Positions 27,323 to 36,640 of a DNA stretch of 64,000 bases are shown here, in pieces. Each line of letters starts with the position of its first letter. Positions within the stretch are counted from its first letter, which is position 1. The DNA is from Salinigranum rubrum (lineage in GTDB: Archaea > Halobacteriota > Halobacteria > Halobacteriales > Haloferacaceae), in the NCBI RefSeq assembly GCF_002906575.1, contig NZ_CP026309.1:2108001-2172000 (forward strand), written 5' to 3'. Under the pieces are notes generated by a model. That model worked only from the letters and a program-made list of their open reading frames with translations, did not search any database and was not told the origin of the DNA. Position numbers and translations under genes: made by a program.

Positions 27323-28792
27323 ATGGGTCTCGTCTCCAGCGAGGCGGTGGGGCGGCGTCTGCGCGGGTTCTCCGACGAGCGGTTCGTCGCGTTCGTGGCT
27401 GCGCTCTGGAACGCCCGCGGGGCGGAGACGCGCGTCGTCACGGGGACGAACGTCGTCGAGGCACGACGCGGCGGGCAGACGAGACGGCTCCGGGTCGTCA
27501 CCGGACGGCGGGTCCCGTCCGAGTGTGACGGCGTCGACGCCCTCGTCCTCTCGCGTCCGGTGTCAGCGGTCCGGGGGACGGACGCGTTCGAGGGCCGAAT
27601 TCTCGACAGCGACGACGTTCACGCGATGCTGTTGTACGCCGTCCCGCGGTCGGCGGCGGACGACCTCTGTCGGCGCTTCTTCGACCGGTCACTGGCCGAG
27701 GAACGGGAGCCGTCGGGGACGGTCACGGCCCGCGCGCCCGAGCACTCGGCGTCGCTCGTCGTCGGCCTGGTGGGACTGACGCTCCTCGTCGCGAGCGTCT
27801 TCGGGGGGCCGATACTGTACGGGGGGACGAACCCGGTGTTCGGCGCGCCCGACTCGGTTGGGGCCGATCCGGCGGACGCGACGACGCCCGACCCGACTCC
27901 GGAGAACGCGAGCGACGCGGGGAGCGAGTCGTTCGAGTCGGCTTCCTTTCCGCCGGGGCTCGGTCCGGACGGGGTCACCGACTACGACGCGCTCGCTGAC
28001 GCACACGCGCACGCGGTGACCGGGCAGTCGTATCGGCTGACCATCACTCACCGCGAGTACATCGACGGGAGGCCGACCGCCTACCGCCGCGAGACGGTTT
28101 CCGTCGCCGAGCCGACGGTCTATCGGACCGAGTTGGACGGGGCGGGGAACCTCGAACGGGGACCGCTCGTTATCGCGAGAGTCGAGGCCTTCGCCGACGG
28201 GGAGACGCGGTACGAGCGCCGCGTCGTTGCCGACGAGTTCGACCGGAGCTACACGGTCGACACGGTCGGCTCCGACCTCGTCCCCGGCGTGCGGAACGGC
28301 GAGGGACGCTACGCCGACCGGGTCGAACAGTACGTCGGCTGGTTCCTCTCGGTCTCCGAGTCGGACGTCGTCGACAGCTTCGAACGCGACGGCACGCGGT
28401 ACTACTGGGTGCGTCTCGGTGCCGACACGTACGCAGGCGTCGAGAACTCCACGGGGAGCGCGCTCGTCGACGAGAACGGCGTCGTCCACGAGGTCAGGCG
28501 ACAGTACGACTACCCCGGGAGCGACGGCGTCTCGGCCGCCGTGAGCATCCGTTACACCGACTTCGGCACGACGACGGTTTCGCCGCCCGCGTGGTACGAG
28601 GAGCGCGTTGGGGCCACGAACGCAACGACGAACGGGATGGAGACGAACGCGACGAACGTGACGGCGAACGCGACCACGGCCGCCGAGAACGCGACTGCGG
28701 TACCCGGAACGGCGAACGCGACACCCACACACACACCCACACAGACGTCGACGACGGCAACGGCGACAGCAGCAACGACGACGCCGGCCTGA
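27323..28792 (+). CDS. membrane-anchored surface protein with nuclease-like N-domain
   Basis: The 489-residue protein has three parts. The first 125 residues (RLRGFSDERFVAFVAAL...ETRVVTGTN) resemble the restriction-endonuclease-like fold often found as cytoplasmic domains in haloarchaeal proteins, though the active site is not clear. A single membrane helix lies near 146-168. The extracellular part (about 200-430) is beta-rich and unassigned. The last 60 residues are Thr/Asn/Ala-rich with at least seven N-x-T sequons, expected to be heavily N-glycosylated. It follows folA by 64 bp. Role unknown, likely cell envelope. Confidence 0.75.
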   Translation: MGLVSSEAVGRRLRGFSDERFVAFVAALWNARGAETRVVTGTNVVEARRGGQTRRLRVVTGRRVPSECDGVDALVLSRPVSAVRGTDAFEGRILDSDDVHAMLLYAVPRSAADDLCRRFFDRSLAEEREPSGTVTARAPEHSASLVVGLVGLTLLVASVFGGPILYGGTNPVFGAPDSVGADPADATTPDPTPENASDAGSESFESASFPPGLGPDGVTDYDALADAHAHAVTGQSYRLTITHREYIDGRPTAYRRETVSVAEPTVYRTELDGAGNLERGPLVIARVEAFADGETRYERRVVADEFDRSYTVDTVGSDLVPGVRNGEGRYADRVEQYVGWFLSVSESDVVDSFERDGTRYYWVRLGADTYAGVENSTGSALVDENGVVHEVRRQYDYPGSDGVSAAVSIRYTDFGTTTVSPPAWYEERVGATNATTNGMETNATNVTANATTAAENATAVPGTANATPTHTPTQTSTTATATAATTTPA

Positions 28793-28894
28793 ACCGCTCA
28801 CCCGGTGTGTCGGTACTTGACGAACGGGCTCTGACGGCTCGCGCTGTCACCGTCCGTCGTCCCGTGAGCAGCCGACATGTGCCGGTAGAAGACG

Positions 28895-28900
28895 TATATC
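28895..28900 (+). promoter_or_regulatory. TATA box of the Bat-type regulator
   Basis: TATATC within gacgtatatcg is 25 nt before the ATG at 28922, supporting a leaderless transcript and this start codon. Confidence 0.6.
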
Positions 28901-28921
28901 GTCCCGTCTCGAAGGAGAATC

Positions 28922-31294
28922 ATGTCGACATTCCCTGGATCCGGTTCGAGGCGGACTCCCGAGGTGCGCTTCTACCGCCTCGCCATGGAGTCCCTCCCCG
29001 ACACGGTGTTCGTCGCGTCCAGGGACGGGACGATACAGTGGGTCTGTGCGAACGTCGCGGCGGTGTTCGGTCCGACCCCGGCGAGCATCGTCGAGTCGGA
29101 GACGGTCGCCTCGCTCCTGTCTCCGACGCTCGTCGACCCGCTCGACCTCGGGGAACGACGCCTCGAGAACCAGCCGATAACCGTCACGGACGCCGACGGC
29201 GTCGCGCACCGCTTCCTCGTGACGGTCACGCGGCTGACCGACGACGACGGTGCCAGCGCGTCCGGGGCCGCCGATACCGACACCGACGCCGAGGACGAGG
29301 CGCTCGTGTACGCCTGCCGCGACGTGACCGACGTCGAGCGGCTGAAGGACGAACTGGAAGCGGTGTTCGACCGGGTCAGCGACGCGTTCGTCGCGCTCGA
29401 CACGACGTTCGTCGTCACCTCGCTCAACGACCACGCCGTCGAGTTGTTCGGACGGCCTCGTGAGGAGGTTCTCGGACGCGAACTGTGGTCGTTCTCGCCC
29501 GACCCCGAGTCGACCCAGGCCTTCGAGCTCTTCCCGCGAGCGCTGGAGACCGGCGAGCCGCTGTCGTACGAGACGTACTTCGAACCGCAGGATCGGTGGT
29601 ACGAGGTGCAGGTGTTCCCGTCCGACACCGGGCTGTCGGTGTACTTCCGCGACGTCACCAGCCGCGTCGAGGACCAGCGAGAACTCGAAGCGAGCGAGGG
29701 GCGGTTCCGCACCCTGTTCGAGGGGACGCTCGACGCGCTCGTCCTCGCCGACGACGAGGGGACGTACCTCGACGCCAACCCGGCGGCGTGCGACCTGTTC
29801 GGGCTGCCGCGCGCGGAACTGGTCGGGCGGTCTGTCGGTGATTTCGCCGCGCCCGGGTTCGACTTCGACGCTGCCTGGGACGGTTTCCTCGGCGCCGAGT
29901 CGATGCGCGGCGAGTTCGAACTCGTCCGCCCGGACGGCGACACGCGCGTCACCGACTTCACGGCCCGCGCGAACATCCGTCCCGGCGAACACCTCTCGGT
30001 GCTCCGGGACGTCACCGAACGGGTCGAACGCGAGCGGCAACTGGAGGTCCAGCGCGACGAACTGGCGCACCTGAACCGCATCAATCGGCTCGTCCGAGAG
30101 GTGAATCGAGCCATCGTCGGCGCGGACACGCGGGGCGAGGTACTCTCCGGCGTCTGTCGACGGCTCGTCGCGGCCGACGTCTACCAGCACGCGCTCGTCG
30201 TGAGCGAGACGGCCGGGGGGCGGTTCGAGGTCGTCACCGCGGCCGGCCTCTCGCCCGCGACCGCCGAGGCGGTCGTCACCGCGTTCGAGCGTGAGCTAAT
30301 CACCGCGGGGCGGCGCGTCACGTCCGTTATCGCGCCTCCCGCTCCCGAGGTCCGTTCGGCGGTCGACGCCGACGTGTTCGGGTGCTTCCCGCTCGCGTAC
30401 GGCGGGACGGTCCACGGGGTGTTGGTCATCGGCGCGGACCGGGGCGGGGAGACGCCCGTCCTCGTCGGCGAGGAGGGATCTCTCCTCGACGACCTCGGGT
30501 CGACCGTCGGAAAGGCGATAACGGCCGTCACGGCCCGTCGACTGCTCCACGCCGACGAGGTGGTGACCCTGGAGTTCGCCGTCGACGACGCCGACGACGT
30601 CTTCAACGAACTGGGCCGGCGGCTGGACGCGACGGTGACCGTGACGGGACTCGTTCCGATGGCCGACGGTCGACACGCGTGCTATCTCACCGCCGAGGGG
30701 CGGGCGGTCGCCGACGCGTGGGACGAGGAGACGCTCCGCGAAACCGTCGAGGCGCTGGACGCGGTCGACGACTGCCGCGTCATCTCGGTCGAAGAGGCGG
30801 TCCGACTGGAGGTACACGCCGACGGCGGGTCGCCCGCGCTGGCTCTCGAGAGCCAGGGGACGCACGTCAGAACGGTGTCGGTGACGAACGGGCAGGGGAC
30901 GCTCGTCGTCGAAGTGCCCGCCGAGTCGAACGTCAGAAGCCTCGTCGCCGGACTGGTCGCGGACTACCCGGACACGAGGCTCGTCCGGAAGCTCACGGAA
31001 CGACGGTCCACGGAGCGGGCGGGCTACATCGGCGGCCGACACACGCCGGTTTCGGACGAGCGGGAGCAGGACCTCACCGAGAAACAACTCGCCGCGCTCC
31101 GGGCGGCCCACGCGGGCGGCTACTACGACTGGCCCCGTCGCGGCAGCAGCGCGCAGGAACTCGCTGTCGCGCTCGGGGTGGCGCCGGCGACCTACCACCA
31201 GCACCTCCGCGCGGCCGAGGGGAAACTCGTCGACGCGTTCTTCGGGGATAAGTGGAGACTGTGTCGGGAGTCGACCGGGGGATTCCGTCGGTAG
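28922..31294 (+). CDS. PAS/GAF sensor and HTH_10 (bacterio-opsin activator-like) regulator
   Basis: The 790-residue protein is a one-component sensor-regulator. Three PAS domains are seen (about 15-140, 150-250 and 262-370), then a short coiled coil, a GAF domain (about 395-545), the bacterio-opsin-activator N-terminal-like module (about 555-715) and the C-terminal HTH_10 with LTEKQLAALRAAHAGGYYD and a recognition helix near ATYHQHLRAAEGKL. Proteins of this type answer redox, oxygen or light cues. No bop or carotenoid gene is nearby, so the target is unknown. The first PAS is degenerate. Confidence 0.87.
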   Translation: MSTFPGSGSRRTPEVRFYRLAMESLPDTVFVASRDGTIQWVCANVAAVFGPTPASIVESETVASLLSPTLVDPLDLGERRLENQPITVTDADGVAHRFLVTVTRLTDDDGASASGAADTDTDAEDEALVYACRDVTDVERLKDELEAVFDRVSDAFVALDTTFVVTSLNDHAVELFGRPREEVLGRELWSFSPDPESTQAFELFPRALETGEPLSYETYFEPQDRWYEVQVFPSDTGLSVYFRDVTSRVEDQRELEASEGRFRTLFEGTLDALVLADDEGTYLDANPAACDLFGLPRAELVGRSVGDFAAPGFDFDAAWDGFLGAESMRGEFELVRPDGDTRVTDFTARANIRPGEHLSVLRDVTERVERERQLEVQRDELAHLNRINRLVREVNRAIVGADTRGEVLSGVCRRLVAADVYQHALVVSETAGGRFEVVTAAGLSPATAEAVVTAFERELITAGRRVTSVIAPPAPEVRSAVDADVFGCFPLAYGGTVHGVLVIGADRGGETPVLVGEEGSLLDDLGSTVGKAITAVTARRLLHADEVVTLEFAVDDADDVFNELGRRLDATVTVTGLVPMADGRHACYLTAEGRAVADAWDEETLRETVEALDAVDDCRVISVEEAVRLEVHADGGSPALALESQGTHVRTVSVTNGQGTLVVEVPAESNVRSLVAGLVADYPDTRLVRKLTERRSTERAGYIGGRHTPVSDEREQDLTEKQLAALRAAHAGGYYDWPRRGSSAQELAVALGVAPATYHQHLRAAEGKLVDAFFGDKWRLCRESTGGFRR

Positions 31295-31410
31295 ACGGCG
31301 GGGAACCGTTCGGGCGGTAGAACGGATGTACTCCCCGGTGGTTGTGTGGACGTTCGGCGGCGGAACGGGAACGTCCGGCAGGCGAGCCGCGCGACACACG
31401 TGCGAGCGAA

Positions 31411-31445
31411 TCGGCTAGGGAGGACGTGGCTTCGCCGCGTCCGTG
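31411..31445. repeat. dispersed intergenic repeat, copy 1
   Basis: The 35 bases from 31411 match 42411-42445 at 30 positions, sharing tcggct.gggagg..gtggc.tc.ccgcgtccgtg. Both lie in gene-free spacers and are preceded by gcgagcgaa-type sequence. The 283-bp spacer 31295-31577 holding this copy has no other recognised feature. Confidence 0.6.
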
Positions 31446-31577
31446 CACTGCACGCCACCCGCTCCTCACAGACAACGCCTCGACTGTCTCTCGGTCACGA
31501 GCACGTCTACGCGGTACGCGCGCGGGAGTTCGTTGCGCTGACGACGAATCACGGAGCAGGACAATCGATCGATCGAC

Positions 31578-33011
31578 TCAGCCGAGACTGCCCTCCATCT
31601 CCAGTTCGACCAGCCGGTTCAGTTCCACGGCGTACTCGATGGGCAGTTCACGGGTGATGGGCTCGATGAAGCCCGAGACGATGAGTTGCTTGGCCTCGTC
31701 GTCGCCCAGTCCCCGGGACTGGAGGTAGAAGACGTCCTCGTCGCCGATTTTTCCGACGGTCGCCTCGTGGGCGACGTCGACGCTGTCCTCCATGATCTCG
31801 ATGTGTGGCATCGTGTCCGAGAGGGAGTCGTTGTCGAACATCAGCGCGTCACACTCGACGGTACACGACGAATCGTAGGCGCCGTCGGCGATGCGGACGA
31901 GGCCCCTGTAGTTCGTGCGACCGCCCTCGCGGGCGATGGACTTCGAGACGATGGTCGATTTCGTCTCGGGGGCGTTGTGGTACACCTTCGCGCCGGTGTC
32001 GATGTCCTGACCCCGGGAGGCGAAGGCGATGGTGATGTGGTTGTCCGAGGCGCCCCGTCCGTTGAGGACGGTCGCGGGGTACAACATCGTGACCTTCGAG
32101 CCCATCGAGCCCGACACCCACTCCATTCTCCCGCCGCGGTCGACGATAGCGCGCTTGGTGTTCAGGTTGTACGTGTTCTTCGACCAGTTCTGGACCGTCG
32201 AGTACTGGACGTGGGCGTCCTCGCCGACGAACACCTCGACGCCGCCGGAGTGGAGGTTAAACGCCGAGTACTTGGGGGCCGAACAGCCCTCGATGTAGTG
32301 GACCTCCGAGCCCTTCTCGGCGACGATGAGCGTGTGCTCGAACTGGCCCATCCCCGCCGAGTTCATCCTGAAGTACGCCTGGATGGGCATGTCGAGGGTC
32401 ACCCCCTCGGGGACGTAGACGAACGACCCGCCCGACCAGATGGCGCCGTGCAGCGCGGCGAACTTGTTGTCGGTGGGAGGAACGCACTTCGTCATGAAGT
32501 ACTGCTTGACGAGGGCCGGGTGTTCCTGGACGGCCTTGTCCATGTCCATGAATATCACGCCCTGGGACTCCCACTCCTCGCGCATGTTCTGGTAGACGAT
32601 TTCGGACTCGTACTGCGCGCCGACTCCCGAGAGCGCGTTGCGCTCGGCCTCCGGAATACCCAGTTTGTCGAACGTGTCGCGGATGTCTTCGGGGAGGTCG
32701 TCCCAGTCGCGGACGCCGCCTCTCACGTCGACGTCGGGCCGGATGTACGGGACGATGGCGTCGACGTCGACTTCGGAGAGGTCGGGCTGGTTCGCCCACC
32801 CCGCCGGCATCGGCATGGCGTGGTACTGCTTCAGCGCGCGGAGTCGCCGCTGGAGCATCCATTCGGGTTCGCCCTTGTCCGCCGAGATCACTCGCACGGT
32901 CTCCTCGGTGAGTCCCTTCTCGGCGACGAACGCCGCACGCTGTTCCTTCTTGAACTCGAAGCGCGCCTGGGCGTCAGCCTCCTTGAAGTGTCGCTCCTCG
33001 CGGGTGCTCAT
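31578..33011 (-). CDS. sufB: Fe-S cluster scaffold protein SufB
   Basis: SufB, with SufC and SufD, assembles iron-sulfur clusters. The 477-residue protein has the canonical SufB run: GGSFVYVPEGVTLDMPIQAY, IVAEKGSEVHYIEGCSAP, WSKNTYNLNTKRAIV, SSCTVECDALM, DVAHEATVGKIG and a C-terminus LPIEYAVELNRLVELEMEGS. Length matches the family. No sufC or sufD is adjacent on either side, although these genes are normally clustered, so the partner genes must lie elsewhere. The start at 33011 (MSTREERHFKEADA) fits the family; the longer frame is excluded. Confidence 0.93.
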   Translation of the reverse strand: MSTREERHFKEADAQARFEFKKEQRAAFVAEKGLTEETVRVISADKGEPEWMLQRRLRALKQYHAMPMPAGWANQPDLSEVDVDAIVPYIRPDVDVRGGVRDWDDLPEDIRDTFDKLGIPEAERNALSGVGAQYESEIVYQNMREEWESQGVIFMDMDKAVQEHPALVKQYFMTKCVPPTDNKFAALHGAIWSGGSFVYVPEGVTLDMPIQAYFRMNSAGMGQFEHTLIVAEKGSEVHYIEGCSAPKYSAFNLHSGGVEVFVGEDAHVQYSTVQNWSKNTYNLNTKRAIVDRGGRMEWVSGSMGSKVTMLYPATVLNGRGASDNHITIAFASRGQDIDTGAKVYHNAPETKSTIVSKSIAREGGRTNYRGLVRIADGAYDSSCTVECDALMFDNDSLSDTMPHIEIMEDSVDVAHEATVGKIGDEDVFYLQSRGLGDDEAKQLIVSGFIEPITRELPIEYAVELNRLVELEMEGSLG

Positions 33012-33187
33012 ACCGAGAGTTCGGCGCCGAGCGGGGATTAACCTATCTGCATTCGGTATCTGTATCCTGATAATCGAACGAGTCGTGAGAATTTCTGAAC
33101 GAGGTTGGAGATACGGGAAGCCGGTGTTCGGGGTGTCGACGACGACCCCGCCGGACCGTTTTTGTCCGCGGGTCGTGACCGAGAGGT

Positions 33188-33376
33188 ATGAGCGAGGCAA
33201 CGTTCGAGCTCTACGTCGACCGCGCGGACGAACACCGCTGGCGGCTCGTCCACGACAACGGGAACGTCATCGCCGATTCGGGCGAGGGCTACGCCTCGCG
33301 CCAGAAAGCCCGACAGGGGCTTCGGAGCGTCAGGGAGAACGCGCCCGGTGCCGACGTGGTCGTCGTCGACGAGTGA
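33188..33376 (+). CDS. DUF1508 (YegP/HVO_2922-type) protein
   Basis: The 62-residue protein forms a single DUF1508 repeat: FELYVDRADEHRWRLVHDNGNVIADSGEGYASRQKARQGL shows the conserved W-R-L strand and GEGYxSRQKA turn (shown here only in part in family terms). Bacterial YegP has two such repeats; haloarchaea usually have one, likely acting as a dimer. Function unknown. An accgtttttgtcc box about 30 nt upstream gives a likely leaderless transcript. A perfect hairpin follows its stop (33382-33397). Confidence 0.85.
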   Translation: MSEATFELYVDRADEHRWRLVHDNGNVIADSGEGYASRQKARQGLRSVRENAPGADVVVVDE

Positions 33377-33381
33377 ATCGA

Positions 33382-33397
33382 CGCCCGTGAACGGGCG
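33382..33397. other. 7-bp inverted repeat after the DUF1508 gene
   Basis: CGCCCGT-GA-ACGGGCG begins five bases after the DUF1508 stop. It lacks a following T-run, so a classical terminator is doubtful; an RNA 3' end stabiliser is possible. Confidence 0.4.
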
Positions 33398-33504
33398 CGA
33401 ACGGACGACGCTCTCGCGGCAACGAGCACATTAAACCTCGTCGGAGACGGGAACCACGGCCGCCTCGGGAGCCTTTATCCGTCCGTAGCGACGAAAGGGT
33501 GGTA

Positions 33505-34245
33505 ATGAAACGGAACGACCAGCAGGCGTACGACCGGGGGACGTCGCTGTTCTCGCCCGACGGCCGCATCTACCAGGTCGAGTACGCGCGGGAAGCCGTC
33601 AAGCGCGGCGCGCCCGCCGTCGGCGTTCGAGCGTCGGACGGCGTCGTCCTCGCCGCCCAGACGCGGACGGGTTCGTCGCTCATGGAGACCGAGAGCGTCG
33701 AGAAGCTCCACAAGCTCGACGACCACATCGGCGCGGCCAGCGCCGGTCACGTCGCCGACGCCCGGCAACTCGTCGACGACGCCCGTCAGGAGTGTCAGGT
33801 GAACCGCCTGCGCTACGGCGAGCCAATCGGCCTCGAAACGCTCACGAAGACGCTCACCGACGACATCCAAGAGAGCACGCAGTTCGGCGGCACCCGCCCG
33901 TACGGTGCTTCGCTTCTCATCGGCGGGATGGACGGCGACGAGCCCGGACTGTTCGCGACGGACCCCTCCGGCACGCCCCAGGAGTGGAAGGCGGTCGCCA
34001 TCGGGGGCTCCAGGGAGGACATTCAGGAGTACCTCGAAGAGCGCTGGTCCACCGAACTCTCGACCGACGACGCGGTGACGCTCGCGCTCGAAGCCCTGTT
34101 GGCAGGTGTCGACTCGCTGACCGGCGAGGAGGCGAGCGTGGCCGTCGTCACGGCCGAGGGATACCGACGGCTCCCGACCGAGGACCTCGACGAGATTCTC
34201 GCGGAGGTCCGACCCGACGACGCCGACGAGAGCGAAGACGAGTAG
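33505..34245 (+). CDS. psmA: proteasome alpha subunit
   Basis: Alpha subunits form the outer gating rings of the 20S proteasome. The 246-residue protein starts with the gate sequence NDQQAYDRGTSLFSPDGRIYQVEYAREAVKRG, of which SPDGRIYQVEYA is the PROSITE alpha signature. It has no propeptide and no catalytic threonine, as expected. The tail is Asp/Glu-rich. A CTTTATCC box at about 33473-33480 is 28 nt before the ATG at 33505. Haloarchaea often have two alpha subunits; which this is cannot be told. It is followed 4 bp later by the MOSC gene. Confidence 0.93.
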   Translation: MKRNDQQAYDRGTSLFSPDGRIYQVEYAREAVKRGAPAVGVRASDGVVLAAQTRTGSSLMETESVEKLHKLDDHIGAASAGHVADARQLVDDARQECQVNRLRYGEPIGLETLTKTLTDDIQESTQFGGTRPYGASLLIGGMDGDEPGLFATDPSGTPQEWKAVAIGGSREDIQEYLEERWSTELSTDDAVTLALEALLAGVDSLTGEEASVAVVTAEGYRRLPTEDLDEILAEVRPDDADESEDE

Positions 34246-34249
34246 CGGA

Positions 34250-35095
34250 GTGACCGACACCGATCCAGACCCGCACCTCGCCCGCATCACCGTCTACCCG
34301 GTGAAGTCGCTCGACGGCGTCGACTGCGACGGGGCGACGTTCACCCCGGGCGGCGCGCTCGCACACGACCGGACCTACGCGCTCGTCGACGAGGAGGGCC
34401 GGTACGTCAACGGGAAGCGCGAGCGGGCCGTCCACCGGCTCCGCAGTTCGTTCGACGTCGAGACGCGGCGGCTCGACCTCTCGGCACCCGATCGCGAGTC
34501 GACGACGTTCGACCTCTCGCTCGACGACGAGAACCGACCGCGGGACGCCGAGGCGCTCTCCGAGTGGCTCTCGGCGTACTTCGAGTATCCCGTCTCGCTC
34601 CGTCACGACAGAGTTGACGGGTTCCCCGACGACACCGAGGCGTCGGGGCCGACCCTGATCTCGACGGCGACTATCCGGGAGGTAGCGTCGTGGTTCGAGG
34701 ACATCGACGAGGCCGGAATGCGTCGTCGGCTTCGCGCGAACCTCGAACTCGGCGGCGTTCCCCCGTTCTGGGAGGACCATCTCTTCGCCGACCGCGACAG
34801 CGTCGTCTCCTTCTCTCTCGGTGACGTCGAACTGGACGGGGTGAATCCCTGTCAGCGCTGCGTCGTTCCGAGCCGGGACCCCGACACCGGCGAGGGGACC
34901 GCGGGATTCCGCGAGCGGTTCATCGAGCGGCGTGAGGCGACGATGCCCCCCTGGAGCGGCGGCGACTGGTTCGACCACTCCTTCCGGCTGATGGTCAACA
35001 CCCGAGCGGCCGACGTCGGCGGGCAGAAGGTGTCCGTCGGCGACTCTGTTTCGGTCGGCGAGACGCGCCCGGCGGACGAGACAGACGGGGACTGA
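34250..35095 (+). CDS. MOSC domain protein
   Basis: The 281-residue protein joins an MOSC N-terminal beta barrel (RITVYPVKSLDGVDCDGATF, residues 11-30) with a C-terminal MOSC domain. The conserved cysteine lies in NPCQRCVVPSRDP (near residue 200), which in relatives holds sulfur or molybdenum cofactor. Such proteins include mARC-type N-hydroxylated-compound reductases and sulfur carriers; the exact substrate is unknown. It starts with GTG four bases after psmA, so the two are probably co-transcribed. Confidence 0.85.
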   Translation: MTDTDPDPHLARITVYPVKSLDGVDCDGATFTPGGALAHDRTYALVDEEGRYVNGKRERAVHRLRSSFDVETRRLDLSAPDRESTTFDLSLDDENRPRDAEALSEWLSAYFEYPVSLRHDRVDGFPDDTEASGPTLISTATIREVASWFEDIDEAGMRRRLRANLELGGVPPFWEDHLFADRDSVVSFSLGDVELDGVNPCQRCVVPSRDPDTGEGTAGFRERFIERREATMPPWSGGDWFDHSFRLMVNTRAADVGGQKVSVGDSVSVGETRPADETDGD

Positions 35096-35188
35096 ACTCG
35101 TTTCGTTCTGCCCGTTGCACCGCCCTGTCGTGTGGCTCCCGCGCCGAACCGGATGTGAGTTTTGTCGGCCCCTGTCGTCCCTACTGGT

Positions 35189-35514
35189 GTGTTCGACCGA
35201 GCGCTCGAACGCGCGTCAGATCGTTCGGAGGCCCCGTCGAGCCGTGCGGCCGTCGTCCACGCGTGGACCGCCGGACGGAGGGCGGTCGTCCGCACGGGCG
35301 GACGCCTCGCTCACCGTCTCGCTCGGGGGTCGTCGCCATCGCGTTCTGGGTGGCCATCGTCGCCCCGCTCCTCGTACTGGCGCTCCTCTTCGGTGGGCTC
35401 GAAGCGGGCGAGACCGCCGCGTTCGTCACGCTAGTCGTGGTGAACCTCGTCGCGCTCGGTGTCGGTCACCGCTACCGCCACCCCGAGCCGAGCCGGCCGG
35501 ACGAGCGCCGCTGA
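35189..35514 (+). pseudogene. small two-helix membrane protein, single-base frameshift
   Basis: Two reading frames join into one plausible protein. From GTG 35189, FDRALERASDRSEAPSSRA runs to RLAHRLARG; then the next frame continues with VVAIAFWVAIVAPLLVLALLF, GETAAFVTLVVVNLVALGVGH and a polar tail ending at 35514. Restoring one G in the run of five G at 35335-35339 fuses them into a product of about 108 residues with a cytoplasmic N-terminus and two membrane helices. Neither half alone has a sensible second end. Function unknown. The shift may be real or an assembly error. Confidence 0.65.
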
Positions 35515-35516
35515 GG

Positions 35517-36251
35517 TCAGAACCCGCTGAACTTGTCGCGCCGGTAGAGGTCCAGTTCCTGGACCGTCGAGCGGTCCTGCCGGGCCGCGAAGACGAGGGC
35601 GTCGGCTATCTCCTCCGGTTCGGTCACCTCGCCGGCTTCGAAGCGTTCCTCGAGCGGCTCGCCGTCCTCGCTCCCGAACTCCGTGCGGACCTCGGTCGGG
35701 TTGACGACGGTGACGGCGACGCCGCTCTCGCCCAGTTCGGCGGCGACGCTGTGTGCGAAGCCCCGGAGCCACCACTTCGTCGCCGCGTAGACGGGGTTGA
35801 ACCGCCGGGGGTACTGCCCCGCGAAGCTCCCGACGAAGAGTAGGTTGCCCCTCGACTCCTTGAGGTGCGGGATGGCCGCCCGGGTCGTGAAAAACGAGCC
35901 GTCGGTGTTGGTCGCCATCATCTGGCGGTACTCCTCGGTCGTGAGCGACTCGACGTCCGAGCCTCTCCCCAGTCCCGCGTTGTTCACCACCACGTCCAGC
36001 CCGCCGAAGGCGTCCGCGCTCTCGTCGACCATCCGCTGGACCTGCGCCTCCTCGCGGATGTCCGTCGGCAGCGTCGCCGTCCGGACGCCGTACTCGGCTG
36101 TGAGGTCGTCCGCAATCGCTTCGAGACGTTCCTCGCGGCGGGCCGCGAGCGCGACCGACGCGCCCTCTGCCGCGAAGGCGTGCGCCGCCGCTTCACCGAT
36201 TCCCGCGCTCGCGCCCGTGACGAGTACCGACCGTGTCGAGAGGTCGTGCAT
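35517..36251 (-). CDS. short-chain dehydrogenase/reductase
   Basis: The 244-residue classical SDR has the cofactor motif VTGASAGIGEAAA (residues 10-22), NNAGLG near 87-92, a catalytic Ser in FVGSFAG and YAATK (Tyr-x3-Lys) near residue 151. The ALAARREERLEAI segment after beta-2 with arginines suggests NADP(H) preference. The oxidised or reduced substrate cannot be predicted. It converges with the frameshifted membrane gene and ends 3 bp from it. The ATG at 36251 begins directly at the Rossmann fold. Confidence 0.88.
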   Translation of the reverse strand: MHDLSTRSVLVTGASAGIGEAAAHAFAAEGASVALAARREERLEAIADDLTAEYGVRTATLPTDIREEAQVQRMVDESADAFGGLDVVVNNAGLGRGSDVESLTTEEYRQMMATNTDGSFFTTRAAIPHLKESRGNLLFVGSFAGQYPRRFNPVYAATKWWLRGFAHSVAAELGESGVAVTVVNPTEVRTEFGSEDGEPLEERFEAGEVTEPEEIADALVFAARQDRSTVQELDLYRRDKFSGF

Positions 36252-36381
36252 ACCGAGTGTGGAGGGGCGAACTACTTGAGCGTGAGTCTCGGTTCCTCGG
36301 ACTCGACTGTGCGTCAAACCGGCACACAGCAGGCTTGAAACGGAACTGTTTTACGTATCTCAGCGTTATCCAAAGTCACGC

Positions 36382-36456
36382 GCTCCGTTGGTGTAGTCCG
36401 GCCAATCATCTTGCCCTCTCACGGCAAGGACCAGGGTTCGAATCCCTGACGGAGCA
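36382..36456 (+). tRNA. tRNA-Glu (anticodon CUC)
   Basis: This 75-nt stretch folds as a standard tRNA. The acceptor stem pairs GCTCCGT with ACGGAGC, the anticodon stem TTGCC/GGCAA encloses CTCTCAC (anticodon CUC, glutamate), and the T-arm is CAGGG-TTCGAAT-CCCTG. CCA is not encoded and no intron is present. A ttttacgta box about 30 nt upstream (36350-36358) is the likely promoter. Confidence 0.95.
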
Positions 36457-36640
36457 TCCCTTCCTGCCGCCGTCACCGAATGTAGCCAGTTACCGACGAG
36501 AGTCCCTCCTGGCTGCTCACGTTCGGCAAGAGTCCCGAGAGAGGCGAGGTCGATACGGACGTTCGCTCGGCGTTCGTCCGAACGGACGCTATCCCTCACT
36601 GCCCGGACGCGACCACGAGAACTCGAAGCGCGGCGAACGC

